Shown here: in pieces, positions 22,640 to 30,677 of the stretch | Layout: each line of letters begins with the position of its first letter | How positions within the stretch are numbered: the stretch's first letter is position 1 | DNA from: Candidatus Schneewindia gallinarum | Lineage (GTDB): Bacteria; Bacillota; Clostridia; Oscillospirales; Ruminococcaceae | Length of the DNA: 64,000 bases | Direction: 5' to 3' | NCBI GenBank assembly: GCA_904420175.1 | Contig: CAJFUF010000029.1 | Location: 1-64,000, forward strand | Position numbers and translations under genes: made by a program | The notes under the pieces: model-generated | The model's database searches: none | Told to the model about the DNA's origin: nothing | Seen by the model: the letters and a program-made list of their open reading frames with translations, nothing else

Positions 22640-25600
22640 TTAGTCGGCCTTGGCCATCTCGACCAGCTGTGCGTACTTCTCCGCCGCGTTCTCCTCTGCC
22701 TTTTCGAACAGGGTGGTCGCTCTGTCGGGGAAGCTTCTCGTCAGCGAGCTGTAGCGAACCTCGCCGCTGATGAAGTCCTTGTAGCTGGCGGTCGGCGCCT
22801 TGCTGTCCAGCTGGAAGGGGTTCTTGCCCTCCTTCGCACGTCTGGGGTCATAGCGGAACAGGTGCCAGTAGCCGGCCTCAACAGCCGCCTTGGCCTCGCT
22901 CATGCTCTTGCCCATGCCCACGCGCATGCCGTGGTTGATGCAGGGTGCGTAGCCGATCACAAGGGACGGGCCGTTGTAGCTTTCCGCCTCGTGCATGGCC
23001 TTCAGGCACTGGTTGTAATCAGCACCCATGGAGACCTGCGCCACGTACACATAGCCGTAGCTCATGGCGATGGCGGCAAGATCCTTCTGCTTGACAACCT
23101 TACCGGCGGCCGCGAACTGTGCAACCGCGCCGGTGGGCGTCGCCTTGGAGGACTGACCGCCGGTGTTGGAGTACACCTCGGTGTTAAAGACCATGATGTT
23201 GACATCCTCGCCGGAGGCAATGACGTGGTCCAGACCGCCGAAGCCAATGTCGTAGGCCCAGCCGTCGCCGCCGAAGCACCAGATGCTCTTCTTCGCGAGG
23301 TAGTCCTTATCCTTCAGAATCTCCTTCGCCTCGTCGCAGCCGCAGGCTTCCAGTGCTGCAACAAGCTCCTTCGTGGCGGCGGCATTCTCCTTGCCGTTGT
23401 CCGCGGTGGCCAGGTACTTCTCGCCCGCGGCCTTCACGTCGGCGTTCTTGCCGCTTTCCACAAGGGCCTTCACCTTCTCGATGAGGTGGTTTCTGAGGGT
23501 GGCCTGCGCAAGGTACATGCCGTAGCCGTACTCTGCGTTATCCTCAAACAGGGAGTTGGCCCATGCCGGACCAAAGCCGCTGCTGTGGTTGACCGTGTAG
23601 GGGGTGGAAGGTGCGGAACCGCCCCAGATGGAGGAGCAGCCCGTGGCGTTGGCGATGTACATTCTCTCGCCGAACAGCTGGGTAATCAGCTTGGCATAGG
23701 GGGTCTCGCCGCAGCCTGCGCACGCGCCGGAGAATTCAAGCAGGGGCTGCTTGAACTGGCTGCCCTTGACGGTGGTGTCCTTAAACTTCTCGGCAACCTC
23801 GGGCTTCGCCTCGATGGTCTGGCCGTAGAGGAATTTCTCCTCCTCGCCGCGCTGGGTGTCCAGCAGCTGCATGGTCAGGGCCTTCTCGCCCTTCTTGCCG
23901 GGGCAGACGTTCGCGCAGGAACCGCAGCCGGTGCAGTCAAGCGCGGAAACGGTCATGGCAAACTTGTAGCCGGGCATGCCGGTGGCATCCATCATCTTCA
24001 TGCCCTCGGGGGCGTTCTTGGCCTCCTCCTCATTCAGGATGACCGGGCGGATAACCGCGTGCGGGCACACGTAGGAGCAGAAGTTACACTGGATGCAGTT
24101 GTCGGGGTTCCAGCAGGGAACGTCCACAGCAATGCCGCGCTTCTCATACGCAGCAGAGCCCTGCGGGAAGGTGCCGTCAGGCATGTCGATAAAGGTGGAA
24201 ACCGGCAGGTCGTAGCCCTTCTGGGCGGACACGGGGTTCAGGATATCCTTGACGAACTTCACAAGCTCCGGACGGTCGCCGGTGACGGTCTGCTCGACCT
24301 TCTCATCGGTGGCGTTCGCCCACTCCTTCGGGATCTTGACCTTGACGACCTCGGCAGCGCCGCGCTCGATGGCGGCATGGTTCATGGCGACGATCTTCTC
24401 GCCCTTCTTGCCGTAGGAAGCGGTGGCCGCATCCTTCATGAACTGGATGGCATCCTCCGGGGGAATGACCTTGGTCAGCTTGAAGAAAGCGGACTGCAGG
24501 ATGGTGTTGATACGACCGCCCAAGCCGATTTCACGGGCAATCTCCACACCGTCGATGGTGTAGAACTTGATGTTGTGCTTTGCGATGAACTTCTTCACGC
24601 GGCCGGGAAGCCTCTTGTCGATCTCCTCGGCGTCCCATGCGCAGTTCAGCAGGAAGATACCGCCGTCCTTCAGGTCCTCGACCATCTCGTACTTATCAAT
24701 GTAGGAAGGATTGTGGCAGGCCACGAAATCCGCCTTGTTGATGAGGTAGGTGGAGCGGATGGGCTTCTTACCGAAGCGCAGGTGGGAAATGGTGACACCG
24801 CCGGACTTCTTGGAGTCATAGTCGAAGTAGCCCTGCGCATACAGGTTGGTGTGGTCACCGATGATTTTGATGGTGTTCTTGTTGGCGCCGACCGTACCGT
24901 CGGAGCCAAGGCCCCAGAACTTGCAGGAGGTGGTGCCCTTCGGCGTGGTGTCGGGGTTCTCCTTCAGCTTTAAGGACAGCTTGGTCACATCGTCCTCAAT
25001 GCCGATGGTGAATTTCTTCTTGGGTCTTGCGGCATCCATGTTGCGGTACACGGCGATGATCTGGGCGGGGGTGGTGTCCTTGCTGCCCAGGCCGTAGCGG
25101 CCGGAGTACACGGGGATGTCGGCATACTTCGTGTCCTTTAAGGCGGCGACAACGTCAAGCCACAGCGGCTCGCCCATGGCGCCCGGCTCCTTGGTGCGGT
25201 CCAGAACGGAGATCTTCTCCACCGTGTCGGGAAGCGCAGCCAGCAGGTGCTTCGCAGAGAAAGGACGGTACAGGCGGACCTTCACAAGGCCGACCTTCTC
25301 GCCTGCGGCCTTCAGGTAGTCGATGGTCTCCTCAATGGTGTCGTTGACAGAGCCCATGGCGACGATGACCTTGGTGGCGTCCTTCGCACCGTAGTAGTTG
25401 AACAGCTTGTACTTGGTGCCAATCTTCTTGTTGACCTCGTTCATATACCCCTCGACAATGGCGGGAACCGCATTGTAGAAGCTGTTGGAGGCCTCACGTG
25501 CCTGGAAGAAAATATCGGGGTTCTGCGCTGTGCCGCGAAGCACGGGATGCTCCGGGTTGAGGGCGCGGCGGCGGAACGCGTCGATGGCGTCCATATCCAC

Positions 25601-26182
25601 CATGTCCTTCAGGTCCTCGTAGTCCCAGGTCTCAATCTTCTGGATCTCGTGGGAGGTACGGAAGCCGTCGAAGAAGTGCAGGAAGGGAACGCGGCCCTTG
25701 ATGGCGGACAGGTGCGCAACGGCGCCTAAGTCCATAACCTCCTGCGGGTTGGTGGAGCACAGCATGGCAAAGCCGGTCTGGCGGCAGGCATACACGTCAG
25801 AGTGGTCGCCGAAGATGGACAGCGCATGGCTGGCAACGGCACGGGCGGAGACATGGATAACACCCGGCAGCAGCTCACCTGCGATTTTGTACATGTTCGG
25901 GATCATCAGCAGCAGGCCCTGAGACGCGGTGTAGGTGGTGGTCAGCGCACCGGCTGCAAGGGAGCCGTGCACCGTACCGGCGGCACCGGCCTCAGACTGC
26001 ATCTCGACAACTTTTACTTCGTTGCCGAAGATGTTCTTCAGTCCACCGGCGGACCACTTATCGGTCACTTCCGCCATCACGGACGAAGGGGTGATCGGAT
26101 AAATGGCAGCAAGGTCGGTGAACGCGTAGGACACGTGGGCGGCGGCGTTGTTGCCGTCCATGGTCTTCATTTTTCTTGCCAT
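22640..26182 (-). CDS. nifJ: Pyruvate:ferredoxin (flavodoxin) oxidoreductase, single-chain
   Basis: A 1180-residue homodimer-type enzyme that converts pyruvate and CoA to acetyl-CoA and CO2 with ferredoxin as acceptor, central to anaerobic energy metabolism. Domains I to VI are present in order: N-terminal pyrimidine-binding TPP domain (YPITPSSVMAEV), gamma domain, a 2x[4Fe-4S] ferredoxin domain (CIQCNFCSYVCPH and CTGCGSCANVCPG), then the TPP pyrophosphate domain (CAGCGETPYAKL, GDGWAYDIGFGG, NTEVYSNTGGQ). Length matches the family. Strong codon adaptation is expected for this abundant enzyme. AGGAGG precedes the ATG. It is monocistronic, with promoter and terminator. Confidence 0.98.
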   Translation of the reverse strand: MARKMKTMDGNNAAAHVSYAFTDLAAIYPITPSSVMAEVTDKWSAGGLKNIFGNEVKVVEMQSEAGAAGTVHGSLAAGALTTTYTASQGLLLMIPNMYKIAGELLPGVIHVSARAVASHALSIFGDHSDVYACRQTGFAMLCSTNPQEVMDLGAVAHLSAIKGRVPFLHFFDGFRTSHEIQKIETWDYEDLKDMVDMDAIDAFRRRALNPEHPVLRGTAQNPDIFFQAREASNSFYNAVPAIVEGYMNEVNKKIGTKYKLFNYYGAKDATKVIVAMGSVNDTIEETIDYLKAAGEKVGLVKVRLYRPFSAKHLLAALPDTVEKISVLDRTKEPGAMGEPLWLDVVAALKDTKYADIPVYSGRYGLGSKDTTPAQIIAVYRNMDAARPKKKFTIGIEDDVTKLSLKLKENPDTTPKGTTSCKFWGLGSDGTVGANKNTIKIIGDHTNLYAQGYFDYDSKKSGGVTISHLRFGKKPIRSTYLINKADFVACHNPSYIDKYEMVEDLKDGGIFLLNCAWDAEEIDKRLPGRVKKFIAKHNIKFYTIDGVEIAREIGLGGRINTILQSAFFKLTKVIPPEDAIQFMKDAATASYGKKGEKIVAMNHAAIERGAAEVVKVKIPKEWANATDEKVEQTVTGDRPELVKFVKDILNPVSAQKGYDLPVSTFIDMPDGTFPQGSAAYEKRGIAVDVPCWNPDNCIQCNFCSYVCPHAVIRPVILNEEEAKNAPEGMKMMDATGMPGYKFAMTVSALDCTGCGSCANVCPGKKGEKALTMQLLDTQRGEEEKFLYGQTIEAKPEVAEKFKDTTVKGSQFKQPLLEFSGACAGCGETPYAKLITQLFGERMYIANATGCSSIWGGSAPSTPYTVNHSSGFGPAWANSLFEDNAEYGYGMYLAQATLRNHLIEKVKALVESGKNADVKAAGEKYLATADNGKENAAATKELVAALEACGCDEAKEILKDKDYLAKKSIWCFGGDGWAYDIGFGGLDHVIASGEDVNIMVFNTEVYSNTGGQSSKATPTGAVAQFAAAGKVVKQKDLAAIAMSYGYVYVAQVSMGADYNQCLKAMHEAESYNGPSLVIGYAPCINHGMRVGMGKSMSEAKAAVEAGYWHLFRYDPRRAKEGKNPFQLDSKAPTASYKDFISGEVRYSSLTRSFPDRATTLFEKAEENAAEKYAQLVEMAKAD

Positions 26183-26220
26183 TTTATTATTTTCCTCCTT
26201 TTTGGTTGTTCTGTCTCCAT

Positions 26221-26252
26221 GACTTTTTTCCGCACTGCAGCACGGAAAAGTC
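26221..26252 (-). promoter_or_regulatory. Inverted repeat in the oxidoreductase leader
   Basis: GACTTTTTTCCG and CGGAAAAGTC flank CACTGCAGCA and could fold in the 5' leader of the oxidoreductase mRNA, or act as a DNA operator just downstream of the transcription start. The related AAGTCTA appears twice, at 26249 and 26262. The role is unknown. Confidence 0.45.
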
Positions 26253-26262
26253 TACACCAAAA

Positions 26263-26291
26263 AGTCTATCACTTTTGCTCCGTAATGTAAA
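26263..26291 (-). promoter_or_regulatory. Promoter of the pyruvate:ferredoxin oxidoreductase gene
   Basis: TTTACA (26286-26291) and TAGACT (26263-26268) are separated by 17 bases on the minus strand, giving a leader of about 75 bases. Confidence 0.65.
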
Positions 26292-26428
26292 GATTGAAAG
26301 TGGCGAAAAAACCGGGTTTTTTCAAATATTTTTTCGCCTTCCATTTTTTCCCTTTTGTTTTTCCCCGATTTCACCGGGATTTTACGCTTTTTTTGAAAAT
26401 GAAAAATCCCGCTTTACCGCTTCATTAT

Positions 26429-26457
26429 TTGACTTTTCATGGAAAAGCGCTTATGAT
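26429..26457 (+). promoter_or_regulatory. Promoter of the CNNM/YbaK unit
   Basis: TTGACT (26429-26434) and TATGAT (26452-26457) are separated by 17 bases. The predicted start near 26464 would make an ATG at 26466 leaderless, which supports 26529 as the real start of the next gene. The remaining gap from 26292 to 26428 is T-rich with no other feature seen. Confidence 0.7.
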
Positions 26458-26528
26458 AGAGGGGTATGAAAAAGGCACTTTTTCACAGCCTTCATTTTTT
26501 GCCTGTTTTGAAAGGAGACCTGCAATCC

Positions 26529-27893
26529 ATGGATGGAGACCCATTCCCGCTTAGTATGCTTCTGATTCCGCTGCTGCTGCTTGTTTTTTCCGCCCTCTGC
26601 TCCATGGCGGAGGCGGCCGCCGTCACCTATAACGACGCCGAGCTGGCCCGTCTGGCACAGGACGGCCACAAACGGGCGCAGCGCCTGCAAAGCCTGATGG
26701 ACCCGCCCTCCCGCTTTATGGCATCCACCAGCGCCATCTACCTGCTGTTTTTCCTATTGGGCGGCACATTTGCGGCGCTGCCGCTGCAGCCGAGGATGCG
26801 CGGCCTGTTTCTGCAGTGGTTCCCCGGCATCGACCCCGCGGCCGCCGTGCTGTTTTCCGCCATCCTTCTGGCGGTGTGCTATACCGCGCTGTTCCTTGTG
26901 TTCGGCCGGATCCTGCCGAAGGCGCTGGGCGGCTGGTACCATAAGCGCTTCGCTTTCTCCCTCAGCCCTGTCCTCAGTTTCTTCTGCACCCTGCTGACCC
27001 CGCTGTCCGCGCTGTGCTTCCTTTTGTCCAAATGGCTGGCAAAGCTGTTCCATGTGGACCTGCTGAACCCGCCGGACGAAGTCACGGAGGAGGAAATCCG
27101 CATGATGGTGGACGCAGGGAATGAGACGGGCGTCATTGCGGAAAGCCAGCGGGAGATGATTGAAAACATCTTCGATTTAAACGACCTGTGCGCGGAGGAC
27201 GTCATGACCCACCGCCGGGACGTGTCCGCTGTGGAGGACATGGATTCCCTGTCCGAGGTGATTGACCTGTCCATTAAGGAGGGGTTCTCCCGCATCCCTG
27301 TCTATAAAGAGGATATCGACAACATTGTGGGCATGGTCGCCGTCAAGGATCTGCTTCCGCTTATCTACGACAAGCAGAAGCGGAACGAAGCCATCAGCGA
27401 CTACCTGCGCCCCATCGTCTATGTGCCCGAGTCGGTGCATTGCAGGGACCTGCTGACCCAGATGCGGGCGAAAAAAATCCAGATGGCCGTGGTGGTGGAC
27501 GAGTACGGCGGCACCGCCGGCATTGTCACCATGGAGGACCTGCTGGAATCCATTGTGGGCGACATCACGGACGAGTTTGACGACGAGGAGGAGGCCGACG
27601 TGGTCTCCGCAGCGGACGGCAGCTTCTCGGTGGACGGCTCCCTTGATTTGGAGGAGCTGGAGGAGCTGATTCCCATCTCCCTGCCGGAGGAACGGGACTT
27701 TGACACGGTGGGCGGCCTTGTGCTGGACTGCCTCGGCCGGTTCCCGGAGGAGAACGAGCATCCGGTTGTAAAATACAGCGGCTACGCCTTCCGCGTCATG
27801 CAGATGGAGGAAAGGCGAATCGCCCGCATCAAAATCAGAAAACTGCCGGAGAAAAAGGCCGGTACGGATGAGAAGAAAGGAAATGACCAGTAA
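26529..27893 (+). CDS. CNNM/CorC-like (hemolysin C family) membrane protein with CBS pair
   Basis: A 454-residue protein. An N-terminal DUF21 domain with about four membrane helices starts at [20 protein letters not shown]. Two CBS domains follow ([45 protein letters not shown]), then a CorC_HlyC domain with [21 protein letters not shown]. Homologs (CNNM, CorC, YrkA) are linked to Mg efflux or metal homeostasis, and the old name hemolysin is misleading. AAAGGAG lies upstream of 26529, and the promoter position rules against 26466. The stop overlaps the ybaK-like start as TAATG. Confidence 0.88.
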   Translation: MDGDPFPLSMLLIPLLLLVFSALCSMAEAAAVTYNDAELARLAQDGHKRAQRLQSLMDPPSRFMASTSAIYLLFFLLGGTFAALPLQPRMRGLFLQWFPGIDPAAAVLFSAILLAVCYTALFLVFGRILPKALGGWYHKRFAFSLSPVLSFFCTLLTPLSALCFLLSKWLAKLFHVDLLNPPDEVTEEEIRMMVDAGNETGVIAESQREMIENIFDLNDLCAEDVMTHRRDVSAVEDMDSLSEVIDLSIKEGFSRIPVYKEDIDNIVGMVAVKDLLPLIYDKQKRNEAISDYLRPIVYVPESVHCRDLLTQMRAKKIQMAVVVDEYGGTAGIVTMEDLLESIVGDITDEFDDEEEADVVSAADGSFSVDGSLDLEELEELIPISLPEERDFDTVGGLVLDCLGRFPEENEHPVVKYSGYAFRVMQMEERRIARIKIRKLPEKKAGTDEKKGNDQ

Positions 27894-28360
27894 TGTCCCT
27901 TGCATCGGTAAAAGAATTTTTTCATAACCTCGGTCGGGAAAACGATATTTTGGAGTTCCCGGTTTCCAGTGCCACTGTGGCGCTGGCTGCGGAAGCGGTG
28001 GGAACGGAACCCGCACGGATTGCCAAAACCCTGTCGTTCATGACGCCGGACGGCCCCATCCTGGTGGTCGCCGCGGGGGACACCAAGGTGGACAACCGGA
28101 AATTTAAGGACACCTTCCACTGCAAGGCAACCTTTTTAACGCCGGAACAGGTGCTGGAATACACCGGCCATCCCGTCGGCGGGGTGTGCCCCTTCGCACT
28201 GGCCACCCCTGTCCCCGTGTTTCTGGATGAAAGCCTGCGCCGGTTTGAAACCGTCTTCCCTGCCGCCGGCAGCGCCAATTCCGCCATCGAGCTTTCCCCC
28301 GCCGAATTGGAAGGAGTGTGCGAGGGCAGCCGCTGGGTAACAGTTTGTAAAATCTCATAG
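27893..28360 (+). CDS. YbaK/EbsC-like aminoacyl-tRNA deacylase
   Basis: A 155-residue protein of the YbaK/ProX superfamily, which hydrolyses mischarged tRNA such as Cys-tRNA-Pro or Ala-tRNA-Pro. Typical parts are AKTLSFMTPDGPILVVAAGDTKVD, the GHPVGGVCPFAL substrate loop containing the conserved Gly-Gly-x-x-Pro, and the C-terminal ELSPAEL. It shares one base with the stop of the CNNM gene, so it is expressed from the same transcript. The combination with a metal-transport-like gene has no obvious functional logic and is probably just an operon of convenience. Confidence 0.88.
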   Translation: MSLASVKEFFHNLGRENDILEFPVSSATVALAAEAVGTEPARIAKTLSFMTPDGPILVVAAGDTKVDNRKFKDTFHCKATFLTPEQVLEYTGHPVGGVCPFALATPVPVFLDESLRRFETVFPAAGSANSAIELSPAELEGVCEGSRWVTVCKIS

Positions 28361-28383
28361 TAATATACAAATTGTATATTACT
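28359..28383. repeat. Near-perfect 25-base palindrome
   Basis: AGTAATATACAA-A-TTGTATATTACT has 12-base arms around one central base and begins on the last bases of the ybaK-like stop codon. It is too AT-rich and lacks a T-run for a standard terminator, so it looks more like a binding site for a dimeric regulator. The 28361-28678 gap otherwise holds a GC hairpin and the MATE promoter. Confidence 0.6.
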
Positions 28384-28509
28384 CTGATTGGCTTTTCCGC
28401 CGCTACCGGGACTGGCCTGCACGGTTTTGGGGGCTGCCTTGTCAGGCTGTTTCCTGTATTTTTGCCCCGGCACCTTGCTTTTTAAAAACCGTATTATTTT
28501 AAAAAATAT

Positions 28510-28548
28510 TACACCGGGTAATTTACCACCCGGTGTATCTCTTTCTGT
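28510..28548 (+). terminator. Possible terminator of the CNNM-ybaK unit
   Basis: TACACCGGGT and ACCCGGTGTA form a 10-bp stem with an 8-base loop, followed by TCTCTTTCTGT. The T-run is weak, and the element ends only four bases before the -35 of the next promoter, so it may be regulatory instead. Confidence 0.45.
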
Positions 28549-28551
28549 CCC

Positions 28552-28580
28552 TTGACAGAAGGGAGATTTCCCACTATCAT
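28552..28580 (+). promoter_or_regulatory. Promoter of the MATE transporter gene
   Basis: TTGACA (28552-28557) and TATCAT (28575-28580) are separated by 17 bases, a near-consensus promoter. The spacer contains GGGAGATTTCCC, a small palindrome that could be an operator. The leader is about 90 bases. Confidence 0.8.
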
Positions 28581-28678
28581 TTAATTGATAAGTCAATAAA
28601 TAAAACCGGAGTTTTCCGGCAGTGTACTCCGTAGGGCGGCCGGGGTGGTTTGCGTACGGAATAGGAGGAGGATCAGAC

Positions 28679-30073
28679 ATGGATCAGGCTTTGCAAAACC
28701 CACTGGGTACGGAAAAAATACCGCAGCTGCTGACGCGCTTTGCGGTTCCCAGCGTGATTGCCATGCTGGTCAGTTCACTTTACAACATTGTGGACCAGAT
28801 TTTTATTGGACAGGGTGTCGGGGTGCTGGGGAACGCCGCCACCAACGTGGCGTTCCCGCTGGTGACGGTGTGCACGGCCACCGCGCTGCTGTTCGGCATC
28901 GGCGGGGCGGCCAACTTCAACCTGTGCATGGGCGCAGGGAAAAAGGAGGAGGCGGCCAAATTTGCCGGCGGCGCAGTAACGCTGCTGATAGGCGGCGGGA
29001 TTGTGCTTTGCATACTGACCCTGCTGTTTCTGGAACCGTTGATGTGGGGCTGCGGCGCAACGGCCGACACCATCGACTATGCCCTGACCTACACGGGGAT
29101 TACGGCCTTCGGTTTCCCCTTCCTTATTCTTTCTAACGGCGGCGGGCACCTGATCCGCGCGGACGGGGCGCCCCGTTTTTCCATGCTGTGCAACCTGACG
29201 GGCGCAATGATCAACACCATTCTGGACCCGCTGTTTATTTTCCCCATGGGGCTCGGCATTGCCGGGGCCGCATGGGCCACGGTGATTGGGCAGGTTGTCT
29301 CCGGCATCATGGCGGCGGTCTATCTCTCGCGGTTTCGGACGGTCCGGCTGACGCGGGGCACGCTGCGGCCGGGTCTGCGGCGCAGCCTGAAGATCGCCTC
29401 CCTCGGGGCGGCCAACTGTTTCAATCAGCTGGCCATGATGGTGGTGCAGATTACCCTGAACAACACGCTGACCTTCTACGGTGCGCTGTCCGTCTACGGA
29501 AAGGAAATCCCGTTGGCCTGCGCCGGCATTATTTCCAAGGTGAATATGATTTTCTTCTCTTTTGCCATTGGCCTAGCCCAGGGGCTGCAGCCCATCTGCA
29601 GCTTCAACTACGGGGCGAAGAAGTATGCACGTGTGCGGGAAACCTACCGGCTGGCGCTGATTGCCGCCACCTGTATCTCCTTCCTGGCATTTTTGTGCTT
29701 TCAGCTGTTTCCACGGCAGATTATCTCCATCTTCGGAAATGGAACGGAGGAGTACTTCCACTTTGCAGAGCAGTACTTCCGGATTTATCTGTTTTTCACC
29801 TTCTTAAATGGAATTCAGCCGGTAACCACCAACCTGTTCACCGCCATTGGCAAGGCCTCCCGCGGGATCTTCCTGTCCCTGACACGGCAAATTCTGTTTT
29901 TGCTTCCGCTGATTGTCCTTTTACCTGCCCTGTTCGGCATTGACGGCATTATGTTTGCAGGCCCGGTGGCGGACCTCATTGCTGCGGTCCTCTCCCTGCT
30001 GCTTGCAGGACGGGAGCTACGGCGTATCCGCAGGATGGAATCGCCCCTGTGCGAGACGCAGCCCGCCCGGTAA
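28679..30073 (+). CDS. MATE-family multidrug/metabolite efflux transporter
   Basis: A 464-residue protein with twelve predicted membrane helices. The family start (LLTRFAVPSVIAMLVSSLYNIVDQIFIGQGVG) is clear, and the two halves repeat the MatE fold. MATE proteins export cationic drugs or metabolites using Na or H gradients, and this clostridial clade (MepA-like) has many members of unknown substrate. The ATG at 28679 follows AGGAGGAGG, while the track start at 28622 has no site. It is monocistronic with a strong promoter and terminator. No MarR-type regulator is adjacent. Confidence 0.9.
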   Translation: MDQALQNPLGTEKIPQLLTRFAVPSVIAMLVSSLYNIVDQIFIGQGVGVLGNAATNVAFPLVTVCTATALLFGIGGAANFNLCMGAGKKEEAAKFAGGAVTLLIGGGIVLCILTLLFLEPLMWGCGATADTIDYALTYTGITAFGFPFLILSNGGGHLIRADGAPRFSMLCNLTGAMINTILDPLFIFPMGLGIAGAAWATVIGQVVSGIMAAVYLSRFRTVRLTRGTLRPGLRRSLKIASLGAANCFNQLAMMVVQITLNNTLTFYGALSVYGKEIPLACAGIISKVNMIFFSFAIGLAQGLQPICSFNYGAKKYARVRETYRLALIAATCISFLAFLCFQLFPRQIISIFGNGTEEYFHFAEQYFRIYLFFTFLNGIQPVTTNLFTAIGKASRGIFLSLTRQILFLLPLIVLLPALFGIDGIMFAGPVADLIAAVLSLLLAGRELRRIRRMESPLCETQPAR

Positions 30074-30094
30074 ATAAAATAACCCCTGAAAATG

Positions 30095-30130
30095 GGAAGG
30101 CCCTGTCCGGCTTGGACAGGGCCTTTGTTT
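30095..30130 (+). terminator. Terminator of the MATE gene
   Basis: AAGGCCCTGTCC and GGACAGGGCCTT pair around GGCTT, followed by TGTTTGTT. The following stretch up to 30343 holds no gene. It contains a further strong hairpin (GGAGAA..TTCTCC, 30171-30204). Confidence 0.88.
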
Positions 30131-30343
30131 GTTACACTCTCTTCCCTCTCATCTGCAAGAGATGTAAGCAGGAGAAAAGCCCCCGATTTCCCGGAGGCTT
30201 CTCCCCTATAACAAATGAAGAAAAAAACAAATTTGGTGGTTTGCCTTGTCTGCATTGTACCATTTGCGCATTGCGCTGTCAAGCTGTTTTTCCGCTGTTC
30301 TCAGCGAAAAATCAAGGCAATAAAGACCAAAAGCCGCTGCACT

Positions 30344-30399
30344 AAAAGAAACACACCCCGCAAACCCGCATGAATGCGTAAGTTTGTTGGGTGTGTGTT
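30344..30399 (-). terminator. Terminator downstream of tRNA-Glu
   Basis: On the minus strand AAACACACACCC right after the CCA end pairs with GGGGTGTGTTT across a long imperfect hairpin (inner stem CAAAC/GTTTG). TTTCTTTT follows. Confidence 0.7.
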
Positions 30400-30474
30400 T
30401 GGTGACCCGGACGGGAATCGAACCCGTGATACCGCCGTGAAAGGGCGGTGTCTTAACCTCTTGACCACCGGGCC
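30400..30474 (-). tRNA. tRNA-Glu (anticodon TTC)
   Basis: The minus strand reads GGCCCGGTGGTCAAGAGG and ends GGTCACCA, with encoded CCA. The anticodon arm is CCGCC-CTTTCAC-GGCGG, giving TTC. The T arm GGGTTCGAATCCC is intact and the acceptor stem pairs with a single G-T. It lies directly behind a terminator-like hairpin that follows tRNA-Met. Confidence 0.95.
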
Positions 30475-30513
30475 TTTTAAAAAGCGGTCAGTACTGTATC
30501 CTACTGACCGCTT
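30475..30513 (-). terminator. Terminator-like hairpin between tRNA-Met and tRNA-Glu
   Basis: On the minus strand AAGCGGTCAGTA and TACTGACCGCTT form a perfect 12-bp stem with loop GGATACAG, followed by a run of five T and then AAAA. It ends right at the 5' end of tRNA-Glu. It has the form of an intrinsic terminator, but an RNA-processing role is also possible. Confidence 0.7.
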
Positions 30514-30514
30514 G

Positions 30515-30591
30515 TGGTAGCGGCAACTGGATTTGAACCAGTGACACTTCGGGTATGAACCGAATGCTCTAGCCAACTGAGCTATGCCGCC
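30515..30591 (-). tRNA. tRNA-Met (anticodon CAT), elongator type
   Basis: The minus strand reads GGCGGCATAGCTCAGTTGG and ends TTGCCGCTACCA, with encoded CCA. The anticodon arm is TTCGG-TTCATAC-CCGAA, giving CAT. The body resembles elongator tRNA-Met of Firmicutes, with a paired first base, and not initiator tRNA. A tRNA-Ile2 identity through lysidine cannot be fully excluded. Confidence 0.92.
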
Positions 30592-30598
30592 ATAAATT

Positions 30599-30618
30599 CG
30601 CCCCTCATTACAGGGGCG
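30599..30618 (-). promoter_or_regulatory. Leader hairpin upstream of tRNA-Met
   Basis: CGCCCCT and AGGGGCG form a 7-bp stem around GTAATG in the predicted 5' leader of the tRNA transcript, close to the expected start site. It may mark the processing boundary or stabilise the precursor. Confidence 0.45.
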
Positions 30619-30624
30619 AAAATA

Positions 30625-30654
30625 ATTATATTATAGAATCACTGTGTTTGTCAA
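30625..30654 (-). promoter_or_regulatory. tRNA promoter
   Basis: TTGACA (30649-30654) and TATAAT (30625-30630) are perfect hexamers separated by 18 bases on the minus strand, just beyond the guaB stop. Confidence 0.8.
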
Positions 30655-30677
30655 TAGCTTTTCCAATTTTACGGCAA

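Noticed and set aside
22631-24973. 780-residue plus-strand ORF
   Set aside because: It is the antisense frame of the oxidoreductase gene, whose motifs are unmistakable. The translated product has the His/Val/Leu/Gly-rich look of a shadow frame.
30183-30197. Possible Noc-binding site near GATTTCCCGGAGG
   Set aside because: Only about nine of fourteen bases match ATTTCCCGGGAAAT, and the sequence is explained by a hairpin arm.
30515-30591. CAT-anticodon tRNA as initiator tRNA-Met
   Set aside because: The acceptor stem pairs fully at position 1-72 and the anticodon stem lacks three G-C pairs, as expected for an elongator.
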